A DNA stretch of 6,761 nucleotides from NCBI GenBank assembly GCA_024278015.1, contig JAJRUC010000260.1:1-6761 (forward strand). Direction: 5' to 3'. The translations under genes and the position numbers were made by a program. Under the pieces are notes generated by a model. It saw nothing but the letters and a program-made list of their open reading frames with translations. It was not told the DNA's origin and did not search any database. Below, one piece after another: positions 1 through 5,619 of this stretch. The stretch's first letter is position 1. Every line of letters begins with the position of its first letter. This stretch comes from Chloroflexota bacterium. Lineage in GTDB: Bacteria > Chloroflexota > Anaerolineae > 4572-78.

Positions 1-141
1 AGGCGGTTCCGGCGGCAGGCCCAGTTGCGCGAGGTCATCGCGGGAAAATTGCGTGGCCGCTTCATCCTCTGTATCAGTGAATGTTTCATCCTGCCCAATA
101 ATCTTAGCCAGTTCTTCTGGTGAAATCGACAGCTCATCCAT
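1..141 (-). CDS. fliN: FliN-type flagellar switch protein, N-terminal 47 codons (partial)
   Basis: Only the N-terminus is in the window; the frame runs open off the left edge. The ATG at 141 overlaps the end of fliM by 8 bases, and a GGAGG (minus strand of 151-155) lies 9 nt upstream, which fixes the start. The visible protein begins MDELSISPEELAKIIG and is acidic, ending in the proline-rich LGLPPEPP; the conserved FliN C-ring (SpoA) domain would lie beyond the edge. The call therefore rests mainly on position directly after fliM, with which FliN builds the cytoplasmic C-ring. The stretch SISPEELAKII loosely resembles the LSQxEIDALL CheY-P-binding peptide of FliM and FliY, so a FliY-type protein is an alternative. 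Not resolvable from this fragment. Confidence 0.72.
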   Translation of the reverse strand, partial: MDELSISPEELAKIIGQDETFTDTEDEAATQFSRDDLAQLGLPPEPP

Positions 142-1132
142 GAGCTTTTGCCTCCACTACATCAACAATTTGTACGGCCATTTGCTTGCCAAGCAGGCCG
201 GGGTAGCCTTTGTATTGCTGGTTATGACCAATTAATACCGACAAAGGCCGGCCAACCTGGGTATCGAGTAAAATAACATCGCCTTGTTGCAAATGCAATA
301 AATCATGAAAATCTACATTCACTTCACCCAAAAGAACCGTCATATCCACCGCTGTGCGGTCAAGGTGAGCCACCAGGCTATCCTGGTAAACGCCGGACTC
401 TTTGGCCTCGCCGGCCACCCAGGTATGGGGACTCAGTTCAGATACAATGGGTTTCAGCACCGGATAGGGGATGCAGATGCTCATCATGCCGGTGTTTTCC
501 CGAATACGCAATTCAAAACCGACAAAAATAGCCGCGTCTGAGGGCAACGCAACCTGCGCAAATTCGGGGTTCAGGGTTCTTTCGACGGTTTTTATTTTCA
601 AATTCAGGACATTTCGCCAGGCCTCTTCCAGCTCATCGGCAATATAATCGATGACGCTGCTTAATAAAGACTGTTCAATATCGGTAATTTCATGGTCGCC
701 CCCCACGGGATGACCAAACCCCCCCAGCAGGCGGTCGATGGCGATGGTGGCCGTATCCGGGTCCAGGGTCAGCATCACCCGGCCCGGCAGCGGGTCGAAC
801 TTGAACACGGTTGTCGGCGATGGGGAGGGCACATTTTGCAAAAAATCGACAAAGCTGCCCTGCTCAATATGGGCCATCGAAATATTGACGGTGGCCCGCA
901 AAAAGGCCGCCAGCCCGGAACTGAGTCGACGGGCAAAATTCTCGTGAATCATCTGCAAAGTGCGAATTTGCTCTTTGGAAAACTTGTCGGGAGAGCGAAA
1001 ATCGTACGTTCTAACCGAACCGACATAGCGGTCCTGTTCTTTATCACTGCCGGGCAGGGGGCTTCCGTCACCGGGCAAGATGGCCAGTAAAGCATCTATT
1101 TCTTTCTGCGATAAAGTTTTTTCCTGTGACAT
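134..1132 (-). CDS. fliM: Flagellar motor switch protein FliM
   Basis: FliM is the C-ring component that binds phosphorylated CheY and helps reverse or slow the motor, contacting FliG above and FliN below. The 332-residue product has the usual family length. It opens with the CheY-binding peptide LSQKEIDALL (residues 7-16). The middle domain carries YDFRSPDKFSKEQ (about 43-55) and the FliG-contacting GGFG motif (137-140). The C-terminus (about 250-325) has the SpoA-like sequence with LLGEVNVDFHDLLHLQQGD, which pairs with FliN. The start ATG has only a weak upstream AGG. The gene lies 46 bp after fliL and its TGA overlaps the start of fliN, so translation is probably coupled. No missing key motif is visible. 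Confidence 0.97.
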   Translation of the reverse strand: MSQEKTLSQKEIDALLAILPGDGSPLPGSDKEQDRYVGSVRTYDFRSPDKFSKEQIRTLQMIHENFARRLSSGLAAFLRATVNISMAHIEQGSFVDFLQNVPSPSPTTVFKFDPLPGRVMLTLDPDTATIAIDRLLGGFGHPVGGDHEITDIEQSLLSSVIDYIADELEEAWRNVLNLKIKTVERTLNPEFAQVALPSDAAIFVGFELRIRENTGMMSICIPYPVLKPIVSELSPHTWVAGEAKESGVYQDSLVAHLDRTAVDMTVLLGEVNVDFHDLLHLQQGDVILLDTQVGRPLSVLIGHNQQYKGYPGLLGKQMAVQIVDVVEAKAHG

Positions 1133-1178
1133 AGCGGTTATGGCAGCCTGTCTGTCAAGCGCAAGGTTGAGGGGTCAA

Positions 1179-1829
1179 TTACTGAATCAGAAAATCGGTA
1201 AAATAAACATTGGTTACGCCCTGATAGCCCAAAATACTATTTATGGCATTGATAATTTCCTGCTTCAATATCTGTTTGCCCTCAATCGAAGAAATATCGT
1301 TATACTTTTTACTGGAGAGGATGGTCATAATGGCGTCGTCAATTATGGGCCGCAAGGTATCAATCTTCCCTTTAAATGTATCTTCGGCCAGAGTGCGTTC
1401 TTCAGGCGTCAGGCCATAATAATTTTCAATGAGCGGCCAAAATTCCAGCACGATGGTAGCCTGCAAATAACGCAATCCACCCGGTTCCGCCAAATTAACC
1501 ACCATCGTGTCAAGGTTGTACATAATGCCGGGGCCGGGCTGGTCGGCCTGCATATAGCCCAGCATGGGAGTGGTAGACCCGCCGGACGGTTGAGGCACCG
1601 CCGGTTGGGCAGCCGCCACGGGCTGTTGCGGCGAGGCCACCGTTTGCGGCTGGCCTGCCGCCGGGTCTGCGGCGGCGGTTTCCGGAGTGGGGGTGGCGTC
1701 TCCTTCTACCCGAATATAGACGGGCTTCCACCAGGTTGAGGGGGCAAAAAAGATATACCCCACAGACCCCAATAAAAGGAGCAAAACAACCACCGGAATA
1801 ATTATTTTGGGATTTAGTATTTTTTTCAT
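1179..1829 (-). CDS. fliL: Flagellar basal body-associated protein FliL
   Basis: FliL is a single-pass inner-membrane protein that surrounds the MotA/MotB stator and stabilises its engagement with the rotor. The 216-residue product has a short basic N-terminus, one transmembrane helix (about residues 9-29), and a long Pro/Ala/Gln/Thr-rich linker (about 44-88). A periplasmic stomatin-like FliL domain follows, with MYNLDTMVVNLAEP, RYLQATIVLEF and the typical ending VTNVYFTDFLIQ. The linker makes it longer than the common 150-180 residues. The ATG at 1829 is preceded by AAAGGGA about 8 nt upstream. It is co-directional with motB but separated from it by 373 bp holding a repeat array, the only large gap in this operon. 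It may therefore depend on readthrough of the array or on its own promoter, which I could not identify. Confidence 0.94.
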   Translation of the reverse strand: MKKILNPKIIIPVVVLLLLLGSVGYIFFAPSTWWKPVYIRVEGDATPTPETAAADPAAGQPQTVASPQQPVAAAQPAVPQPSGGSTTPMLGYMQADQPGPGIMYNLDTMVVNLAEPGGLRYLQATIVLEFWPLIENYYGLTPEERTLAEDTFKGKIDTLRPIIDDAIMTILSSKKYNDISSIEGKQILKQEIINAINSILGYQGVTNVYFTDFLIQ

Positions 1830-1867
1830 TGATGATTCCCTTTCAATTCAAAAACCATAACTATTCA

Positions 1868-2131
1868 CCCCCCTCAATCCCCCCTCAAGCGGGGGGAGGC
1901 GTTTATTTCCCCCCCTCAAGCCCCCCTTCAAGGGGGGGGAGGTTTTACTATTCACTCCCCTCAAGCCCCCTTCAAGCGGGGGGAGGCGTTTATTTCCCCC
2001 TTCAAGCGGGGGAAAGTTTTACTATTCACCCCCCTCAATCCCCCCTCAAGCGGGGGGAGGCGTTTATTTCCCCCTTCAAGTCAAGCGGGGGGAGGCGTTT
2101 ATTTCCCCCTTCAAGCGGGGATTGAGGGGGG
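1868..2131. repeat. C/G-rich array of seven hairpin repeats between motB and fliL
   Basis: This non-coding block fills most of the 373-bp motB-fliL gap. It contains seven short palindromes with C-run and G-run stems and TCAAG-type loops, at about 1879-1896, 1921-1938, 1966-1983, 1996-2012, 2040-2057, 2070-2092 and 2105-2120. The phrase GAGGCGTTTATTT recurs exactly at 1896, 1983, 2057 and 2092, and CTATTCAC recurs at 1861, 1948 and 2022. A 54-bp stretch (1860-1913) is repeated identically at 2021-2074. The outer edges form a perfect 15-bp inverted repeat (CCCCCCTCAATCCCC at 1868-1882 and its complement at 2117-2131). Runs of 4-8 G on both strands could form quadruplexes. It looks like a REP/MITE-type palindromic element that expanded by tandem duplication. 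It is not a CRISPR array: there are no uniform repeats with unique spacers. Confidence 0.9.
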
Positions 2132-2202
2132 CAGGCAAAAGAGTGCTGTTTATCATTACAAATGCTTATGCCTGAATAGTTACCAAAAACCCTTCGTTCA
2201 TG
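2132..2202. other. Short spacer between motB stop and repeat array
   Basis: This AT-richer 71-bp stretch lies immediately downstream of motB on the minus strand. I see no convincing rho-independent terminator: no strong stem followed by a T-run on the minus strand. An ACTATTCA (minus strand, about 2175-2182) echoes the ACTATTCAC phrase inside the array, so the array may have sampled local sequence or once extended here. Confidence 0.4.
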
Positions 2203-3036
2203 TTACGGCGCTGTTTGGGTAGCGGTCACTGCCTGCGTTTGGCCGGCAGCCGCATCGGCGCTACCCAGCACATCAACCGGAGAAACCGAAAAGCGGCGCT
2301 CGCCGGAAGGGTAGATAACCACAATATCAGCGCGGCGGTTTTTGGCGCGATTGGCCCGGCTGTCGTTGGGGACAACCGGGTTAAATTCGGCGTTGCCTGC
2401 CGCAGAAAGGCGGGGCGGGTCAATGCCCCCTTCTTCGGCCAGGTAGCGCACAATTGAAACCGCCCGCGCCACCGAAAGTTCCCAGTTGGAGGGATACAGC
2501 GGGCTGTTGGTCGGTATGTCATCCGTATTGCCCTCTACGCGCAGCTTGCTGTTGGTTTCGCTCAAAACCCTGGCCACGGTATCCAGCACCTGGGTGGCTT
2601 CGGGGCGCAATTCGGCGCTGCCCGGCTCAAAGGCCAGTTCATCTGACAAGCTGATGACCATCCCTTCCAGGCTCATGTTCACGCCGATGTCGCTTTGAAT
2701 ACCGAGTTGGTCGGCCAGGGCGGCCATCTCTGTGCTGATGCGGACAAAATCGCGCTGCCGGCGTGGAAGTTGGTTTAACATAATAGGAGCAGAGGCCATT
2801 GAACTGGTGGTTGTGCTGCCCTGGTCGCTGCCAATCAAGCTGGAAACCGGTTGAGCGCCAACCCCGTTAAAGGCTTAACGCAACGCTTCGGCCACGGCGG
2901 AAAACTTTTTTACGTCGGTGTTTGCCATAGCAAACAGCACAATAAAAAAAACCAGCAGCAACGACATCACATCGCCGTAACTGACAATCCAGCCGTCAAG
3001 GTCCGGTTTTTCTTCCGGCGGTTTTTGCCGAGCCAT
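2203..3036 (-). pseudogene. motB: motB (stator protein) with in-frame TAA after codon 53
   Basis: MotB pairs with MotA as the proton-channel stator and anchors it to peptidoglycan. The ATG at 3036 lies 4 nt after the motA stop and follows AAGGGGAG, giving MARQKPPEEKPDLDGWIVSYGDVMSLLL in the first 27 residues. The single membrane helix and the proton-binding Asp22 (YGD) are intact. Translation then meets TAA at 2877-2875, directly after EALR. The same frame continues without interruption as AFNGVGAQPVSSLIGSDQG and a full OmpA-like peptidoglycan-binding domain (TDDIP, YPSNWELSVARA, AKNRRADIVVI), ending at 2203. With the stop bridged the protein is 277 residues, a normal MotB length. A CAA-to-TAA change (Gln54) would explain it. 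The distal part has no strong Shine-Dalgarno before its possible TTG start (2838) and no export signal of its own. Readthrough, a sequencing error or a real nonsense mutation all remain possible. Confidence 0.9.
2875..2877 (-). other. In-frame ochre codon interrupting motB
   Basis: The minus-strand reading is TTG CGT TAA GCC TTT, with the same frame open on both sides. There is no base insertion or deletion: 2877 and 2838 are in register. A single C-to-T transition from CAA would create it. All other genes here end at ordinary stops (TAA and TGA are both used), so a general reassignment of TAA is not supported. Confidence 0.9.
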
Positions 3037-3040
3037 TGAA

Positions 3041-3823
3041 TTACTCGCTCCCCTTGTTGTCGTCCCCTTGCCCTCTGAACCTGGGCGCCAGGAACGCTTC
3101 CAGTTTTTCGCGGACAATGCGGGGGTTCTCGCCGGCCTGAATAGCCAGCACGCCTTCAACAATCACTTCGCGGGCCACCGCTTCCGTTTTGTCTTTTTGT
3201 TTGAGCTTGTTGCCTACCGGGTTAAAAAACAGGTTGGCCAGGATAACACCGTACAGGGTGGTAATAAAGGCCAAAGCCATCGACGGCCCCAGCGCATCCA
3301 TATCGGACAGATTGCCCAACACCCCAATCAGGCCGGTTACGGTGCCCAGCATACCCATAGCCGGGGCCACCGACCCCATATATTCCATCAAAGCGACGCC
3401 CACGCTGTGCCGGCGCGCGGCCAGGTCGTTGTCAATTTCCATAATGTCTCGCACCACGGCGGGGTCTACCCCGTCAACAATGAGCATAATCCCTTTTTTG
3501 ATGAAATCATTGTCGATATTGCCGATTTGCTCTTCCAGAGAGAGCAGCCCTTCGCGGCGGGCCTGGTCTGCCAAACCCACAAAAAGTTCGATGGCTTGTT
3601 GGGGCCGGGTTTTGGGGGCCTGGAAACTTTGGGCAAACAGCGCCGGCAAAGACAAAAACGATTGCAACGGATAAGCAACAAGCGTGGCCCCAATGGCCCC
3701 CCCAAAAACCATGATAATTGAGCCGATGTCTATCAAACTGGCTACGCTGCCACCGCCAATAATAATGGCAGCGGCATAGGCGCCGAAGGCCACCACAAGA
3801 CCCAAAATGGTTGAAATTTCCAT
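3041..3823 (-). CDS. motA: Flagellar motor stator protein MotA
   Basis: MotA is the inner-membrane stator subunit that couples ion flow through the MotA5-MotB2 complex to rotation. The 260-residue product has four predicted membrane helices (about 1-22, 32-50, 148-170 and 182-202). A cytoplasmic loop between helices 2 and 3 carries ARREGLLSLEEQ, with the charged residues that contact FliG (around Arg90 and Glu98). The conserved prolines near the channel are present in SVAPAMGMLGTVTGLI (Pro154) and LGPSMALAF (Pro180). The DPAVVRDIME segment (120-129) is also typical. The ATG at 3823 lies 6 nt after the flbD stop, with AAGGGAAG somewhat distant upstream inside flbD, suggesting coupled translation. 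The gene appears intact, in contrast to its partner motB just downstream. Confidence 0.97.
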   Translation of the reverse strand: MEISTILGLVVAFGAYAAAIIIGGGSVASLIDIGSIIMVFGGAIGATLVAYPLQSFLSLPALFAQSFQAPKTRPQQAIELFVGLADQARREGLLSLEEQIGNIDNDFIKKGIMLIVDGVDPAVVRDIMEIDNDLAARRHSVGVALMEYMGSVAPAMGMLGTVTGLIGVLGNLSDMDALGPSMALAFITTLYGVILANLFFNPVGNKLKQKDKTEAVAREVIVEGVLAIQAGENPRIVREKLEAFLAPRFRGQGDDNKGSE

Positions 3824-3829
3824 AAGATG

Positions 3830-4051
3830 TTACGCTTCCCTTTCACTCCTGTCCACAAGTCGAGGGCTGAATTGAAAAACTTCGCGGCGATAATCAATAA
3901 CCGCCCGCACAATCTCTGCCGCCGGTTCGGTTACAATAATCTTGGTGTTGGTGGTAAGGGTGATAACCGTATCGGGCGTTTCTTCTATAAACTGGATAAG
4001 GTCGGCATTTACCCAGAACTCACTTTTGTTCAGACGAGTTACTTGAATCAT
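3830..4051 (-). CDS. flbD: FlbD/SwrD-family small motility protein
   Basis: This 73-residue cytoplasmic protein of the FlbD (Bacillus SwrD) family begins MIQVTRLNKSEFWVNADLI. It contains the family hallmark FIEETPDTVITLTTNTKIIVTE (about residues 21-42), followed by a short helix (AAEIVRAVIDYRREV). In Bacillus subtilis SwrD promotes flagellar power by supporting stator function. Its place directly before motA fits that role. The start at 4051 is chosen over the in-frame 4096 because GGAG lies 5 nt upstream of it and the family normally begins MI-x-LTRLN. It is the first gene of the leftward operon, and a predicted promoter at 4095-4123 would give a short leader of about 37 nt. It is not the Caulobacter regulator of the same symbol. 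Confidence 0.9.
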   Translation of the reverse strand: MIQVTRLNKSEFWVNADLIQFIEETPDTVITLTTNTKIIVTEPAAEIVRAVIDYRREVFQFSPRLVDRSEREA

Positions 4052-4094
4052 AAAAACTCCGGAGATGAAACCATCCTGACATTTACTCAAATTC

Positions 4095-4123
4095 AATATA
4101 TCATCTCTGGGGCGTTATGTCTG
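4095..4123 (-). promoter_or_regulatory. Predicted sigma70-type promoter of the leftward flbD-motAB-fliLMN operon
   Basis: On the minus strand a CAGACA (-35-like, 4123-4118) and TATATT (-10, 4100-4095) are separated by 17 nt. A TGA immediately before the -10 gives an extended -10 element. The expected transcription start is near 4088. The same arrangement occurs in mirror image on the plus strand, with TTTACAGACA-N13-ATGATATA shared exactly, which strengthens both calls. Confidence 0.65.
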
Positions 4124-4212
4124 TAAAACAAACGTGAACAGGCCATAAAGTTTGCGTAAACATAGCTTCTTTACGCAAAATTGATGCTTGCTTCACGCCA
4201 GATTTACAGACA
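4118..4212. promoter_or_regulatory. Symmetric operator region: six TTYAC boxes around one dyad axis
   Basis: The region is centred on position 4165. On the plus strand TTTACGC (4170), TTCACGC (4192) and TTTACAG (4203) are spaced 22 and 11 bp. Exact mirror positions on the minus strand carry TTTACGC (4160), TTCACGT (4138) and TTTACAG (4127). A TTNATG motif is mirrored too (4181 and 4149). Boxes about one and two helical turns apart would lie on one DNA face, as for cooperative dimers. The outermost box overlaps each predicted -35. The identity of the binding protein cannot be told from sequence. Confidence 0.65.
4151..4179. repeat. Perfect 10-bp inverted repeat (operator-like)
   Basis: TTTGCGTAAA (4151-4160) and TTTACGCAAA (4170-4179) are exact complements separated by 9 nt, with half-site centres 19 bp apart. 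It lies between two outward-facing promoters rather than after a gene and has no T-run, so an operator is more likely than a terminator. Its dyad axis coincides with that of the flanking promoters. Confidence 0.8.
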
Positions 4213-4235
4213 ATGCCGGGCGAGCATGATATAGT
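4207..4235 (+). promoter_or_regulatory. Predicted sigma70-type promoter of the rightward glycosidase-flgC-fliE-fliF operon
   Basis: CAGACA (4207-4212) and TATAGT (4230-4235) are separated by 17 nt, with TGA before the -10 (extended -10). The expected start is near 4242. It is the mirror copy of the leftward promoter. The TTTACAGACA (4203-4212) and ATGATATA blocks are identical in both, while the 13-nt middle differs, so the match is not simply a long recent duplication. Confidence 0.65.
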
Positions 4236-4278
4236 TTAAGCGGGAATTATTTCAATCAGGGCAATATTTCAGACGGAC

Positions 4279-5619
4279 GTGTTCAGGCATTTACTGGAGC
4301 AAACCGATTTTATGAGACGGGTTAATAATGCAACCTCATCCCCCAATAAACCGGCCGAAGGGGCAACCGGCGCTTATACGCGCTCCAACGGCGCACAGGG
4401 CGCTTCGCCGGGGCAAGGGGGAGAAAACTTCTCGCAGGTGCTGGCGAACACCCGGCAAGCGGCTGCGCCCCTGCCCCGTTTGAATCCGGTTCCGGTTAAT
4501 CGCTGGAACAGCTTGAATTTTCTGAACACCGCCAGAGTGCCGCCAGTGCGCCGGCCGTGGACGTACAGCAATATGCAGCAACTGGTTGATACCGCCGCCC
4601 AGGCCGCGGTCCAAAGCCTGAGCAAGGCCACCACCTTTTTGGCCGCGCCGGTAATACAGCAGTTGCAGTCAATTGCGCCCCTTAAAGCCGCCGCCGTTAC
4701 CGATGTGCAGCCGGCGGCGGGGGCCATGAGCCTGGCCGACTACCCGCACCCCCCCGGCGACAACGGTAAAGGCATCCACTGGATTCCGACAGTCAGCCAA
4801 TCGGCGCCAGTGGTAGACCGCTATGTGCGGGAAGCCGCCGATATGGGCATGAAATGGGTGCTGTTCCTTAATGAAGGGGGCAATATCGGCGCCAACGATT
4901 ATCTGGTAAAACGCCTGACCGAAGCGGGCATTGAGCCGATGATGCGTATTTACACCCCTGGCGTGGTTCCCGTGCAAGGCGATATTCAAAAAATGGTGGA
5001 ACATTACACCAATTTGGGCGTTCACTACTTTCAAATTTACAATGAACCGAATTTGCGGGTGGAAACCGGCGGGCAACCCGCCGATGTAAAACAGTATGTG
5101 GCGCTGTGGAGCCAGGTGGCCGAACAAGTGCTGGCCGGGGGGGGCTTGCCCGGTTTCGGGGCGCTCAGCCCGCAAGGGGAAATGGACGACCGTCAATTCT
5201 TGAAGGAAGCGCTGCAACAGCTCAAGGCCACCGGCAAGGAAGATTTGCTGAACCGGGGCTGGCTGGCGATGCACAACTACACCGGCCCGCGCTCGCTGGA
5301 TGACCCGGACGGCTTCCTGCGTTTTCAGCAGTATGACGACATTCTGCAAGAATCACTGGGCCGGCAGTTGCCCATCATCGGCACAGAGGGCGGCACTCAC
5401 GTTAGCCCCTATGTGACGGAACAGCAGCAAATTGATATGATGCTGGGCGCATACGAGTACATGCAACACCGGGAACCGTATAACTTCGCCTATACTTACT
5501 GGATTATCGCCAACGGGCATGACGCGGCCTGGGATGAACATGCCCTGTTCCGCCCGGATGGGCCGACGGCCCTGGCCAGGGCGCTGAAAGAAACATCTAC
5601 CACAGGAGGATTGGTATGA
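4279..5619 (+). CDS. Clan GH-A-like glycoside hydrolase in the flgB position of a flagellar operon
   Basis: The first gene of the rightward operon encodes 446 residues from GTG 4279, or 435 from ATG 4312. The ATG has GGAG 12 nt upstream and the GTG has a weaker site, so the start is open. Residues 1-150 are low-complexity, rich in Ala, Pro, Gln and Ser, with no Sec signal or membrane helix. Residues about 163-440 look like a (beta/alpha)8 glycosidase of clan GH-A. QIYNEPNL holds the acid/base Asn255-Glu256, and PIIGTEGG holds a likely nucleophile Glu370, about 114 residues later. MHNYTGP (331-337) and YTYWIIANG (405-413) fit later barrel strands. The substrate is unknown; a peptidoglycan or surface glycan role is inferred from context only. 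An FSQVL (51-55) matches the FxxxPhi pattern of flagellar export substrates. The last four bases overlap flgC (ATGA), so the two are co-expressed. A run of eight G occurs at 5137-5144. Confidence 0.82.
   Translation: MFRHLLEQTDFMRRVNNATSSPNKPAEGATGAYTRSNGAQGASPGQGGENFSQVLANTRQAAAPLPRLNPVPVNRWNSLNFLNTARVPPVRRPWTYSNMQQLVDTAAQAAVQSLSKATTFLAAPVIQQLQSIAPLKAAAVTDVQPAAGAMSLADYPHPPGDNGKGIHWIPTVSQSAPVVDRYVREAADMGMKWVLFLNEGGNIGANDYLVKRLTEAGIEPMMRIYTPGVVPVQGDIQKMVEHYTNLGVHYFQIYNEPNLRVETGGQPADVKQYVALWSQVAEQVLAGGGLPGFGALSPQGEMDDRQFLKEALQQLKATGKEDLLNRGWLAMHNYTGPRSLDDPDGFLRFQQYDDILQESLGRQLPIIGTEGGTHVSPYVTEQQQIDMMLGAYEYMQHREPYNFAYTYWIIANGHDAAWDEHALFRPDGPTALARALKETSTTGGLV
5604..5609 (+). promoter_or_regulatory. 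Strong Shine-Dalgarno of flgC, inside the upstream gene
   Basis: AGGAGG lies 6 nt before the flgC ATG at 5616 and within the last codons of the glycosidase-like gene. Together with the ATGA overlap it fixes the flgC start and links its translation to the upstream gene. Confidence 0.85.

Noticed and set aside
1829..2125. Plus-strand open frame of 98 codons through the repeat array
   Set aside because: It is a Pro/Ser/Gly-rich translation of the palindromic repeats with no Shine-Dalgarno or family resemblance. The frame is open only because of repeat composition.
1868..2131. Array considered as CRISPR
   Set aside because: Units are short, unequal and self-complementary, with no unique spacers of constant length and no cas genes nearby.
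1868..2131. Hairpins considered as rho-independent terminators of motB
   Set aside because: On the minus strand the stems are followed by AAATAAACG, not a T-run. The T-rich sides face the plus strand, where no gene leads into them.
3068..3721. 217-codon plus-strand open frame opposite motA
   Set aside because: It is a shadow of motA, which is unmistakable. The product is His/Gln/Arg-rich with no recognisable domain.
4146..4172. TAAAGTTT at 4146-4153, identical to the sigma28 (FliA) -35 consensus
   Set aside because: At the required 11-nt spacing the -10 would be GCTTCTTT, which matches GCCGATAA poorly. The motif is partly built from the inverted-repeat arm, so it is probably coincidental.
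4279..4311. Short in-frame extension MFRHLLEQTDF considered as a FlgB remnant
   Set aside because: It is too short and lacks the rod-protein NNIAN signature. It may not even be translated if ATG 4312 is the start.
4669..5349. 226-codon minus-strand open frame opposite the glycosidase gene
   Set aside because: It is an antisense shadow of a GC-rich gene. The plus-strand frame has clear family motifs and operon structure.
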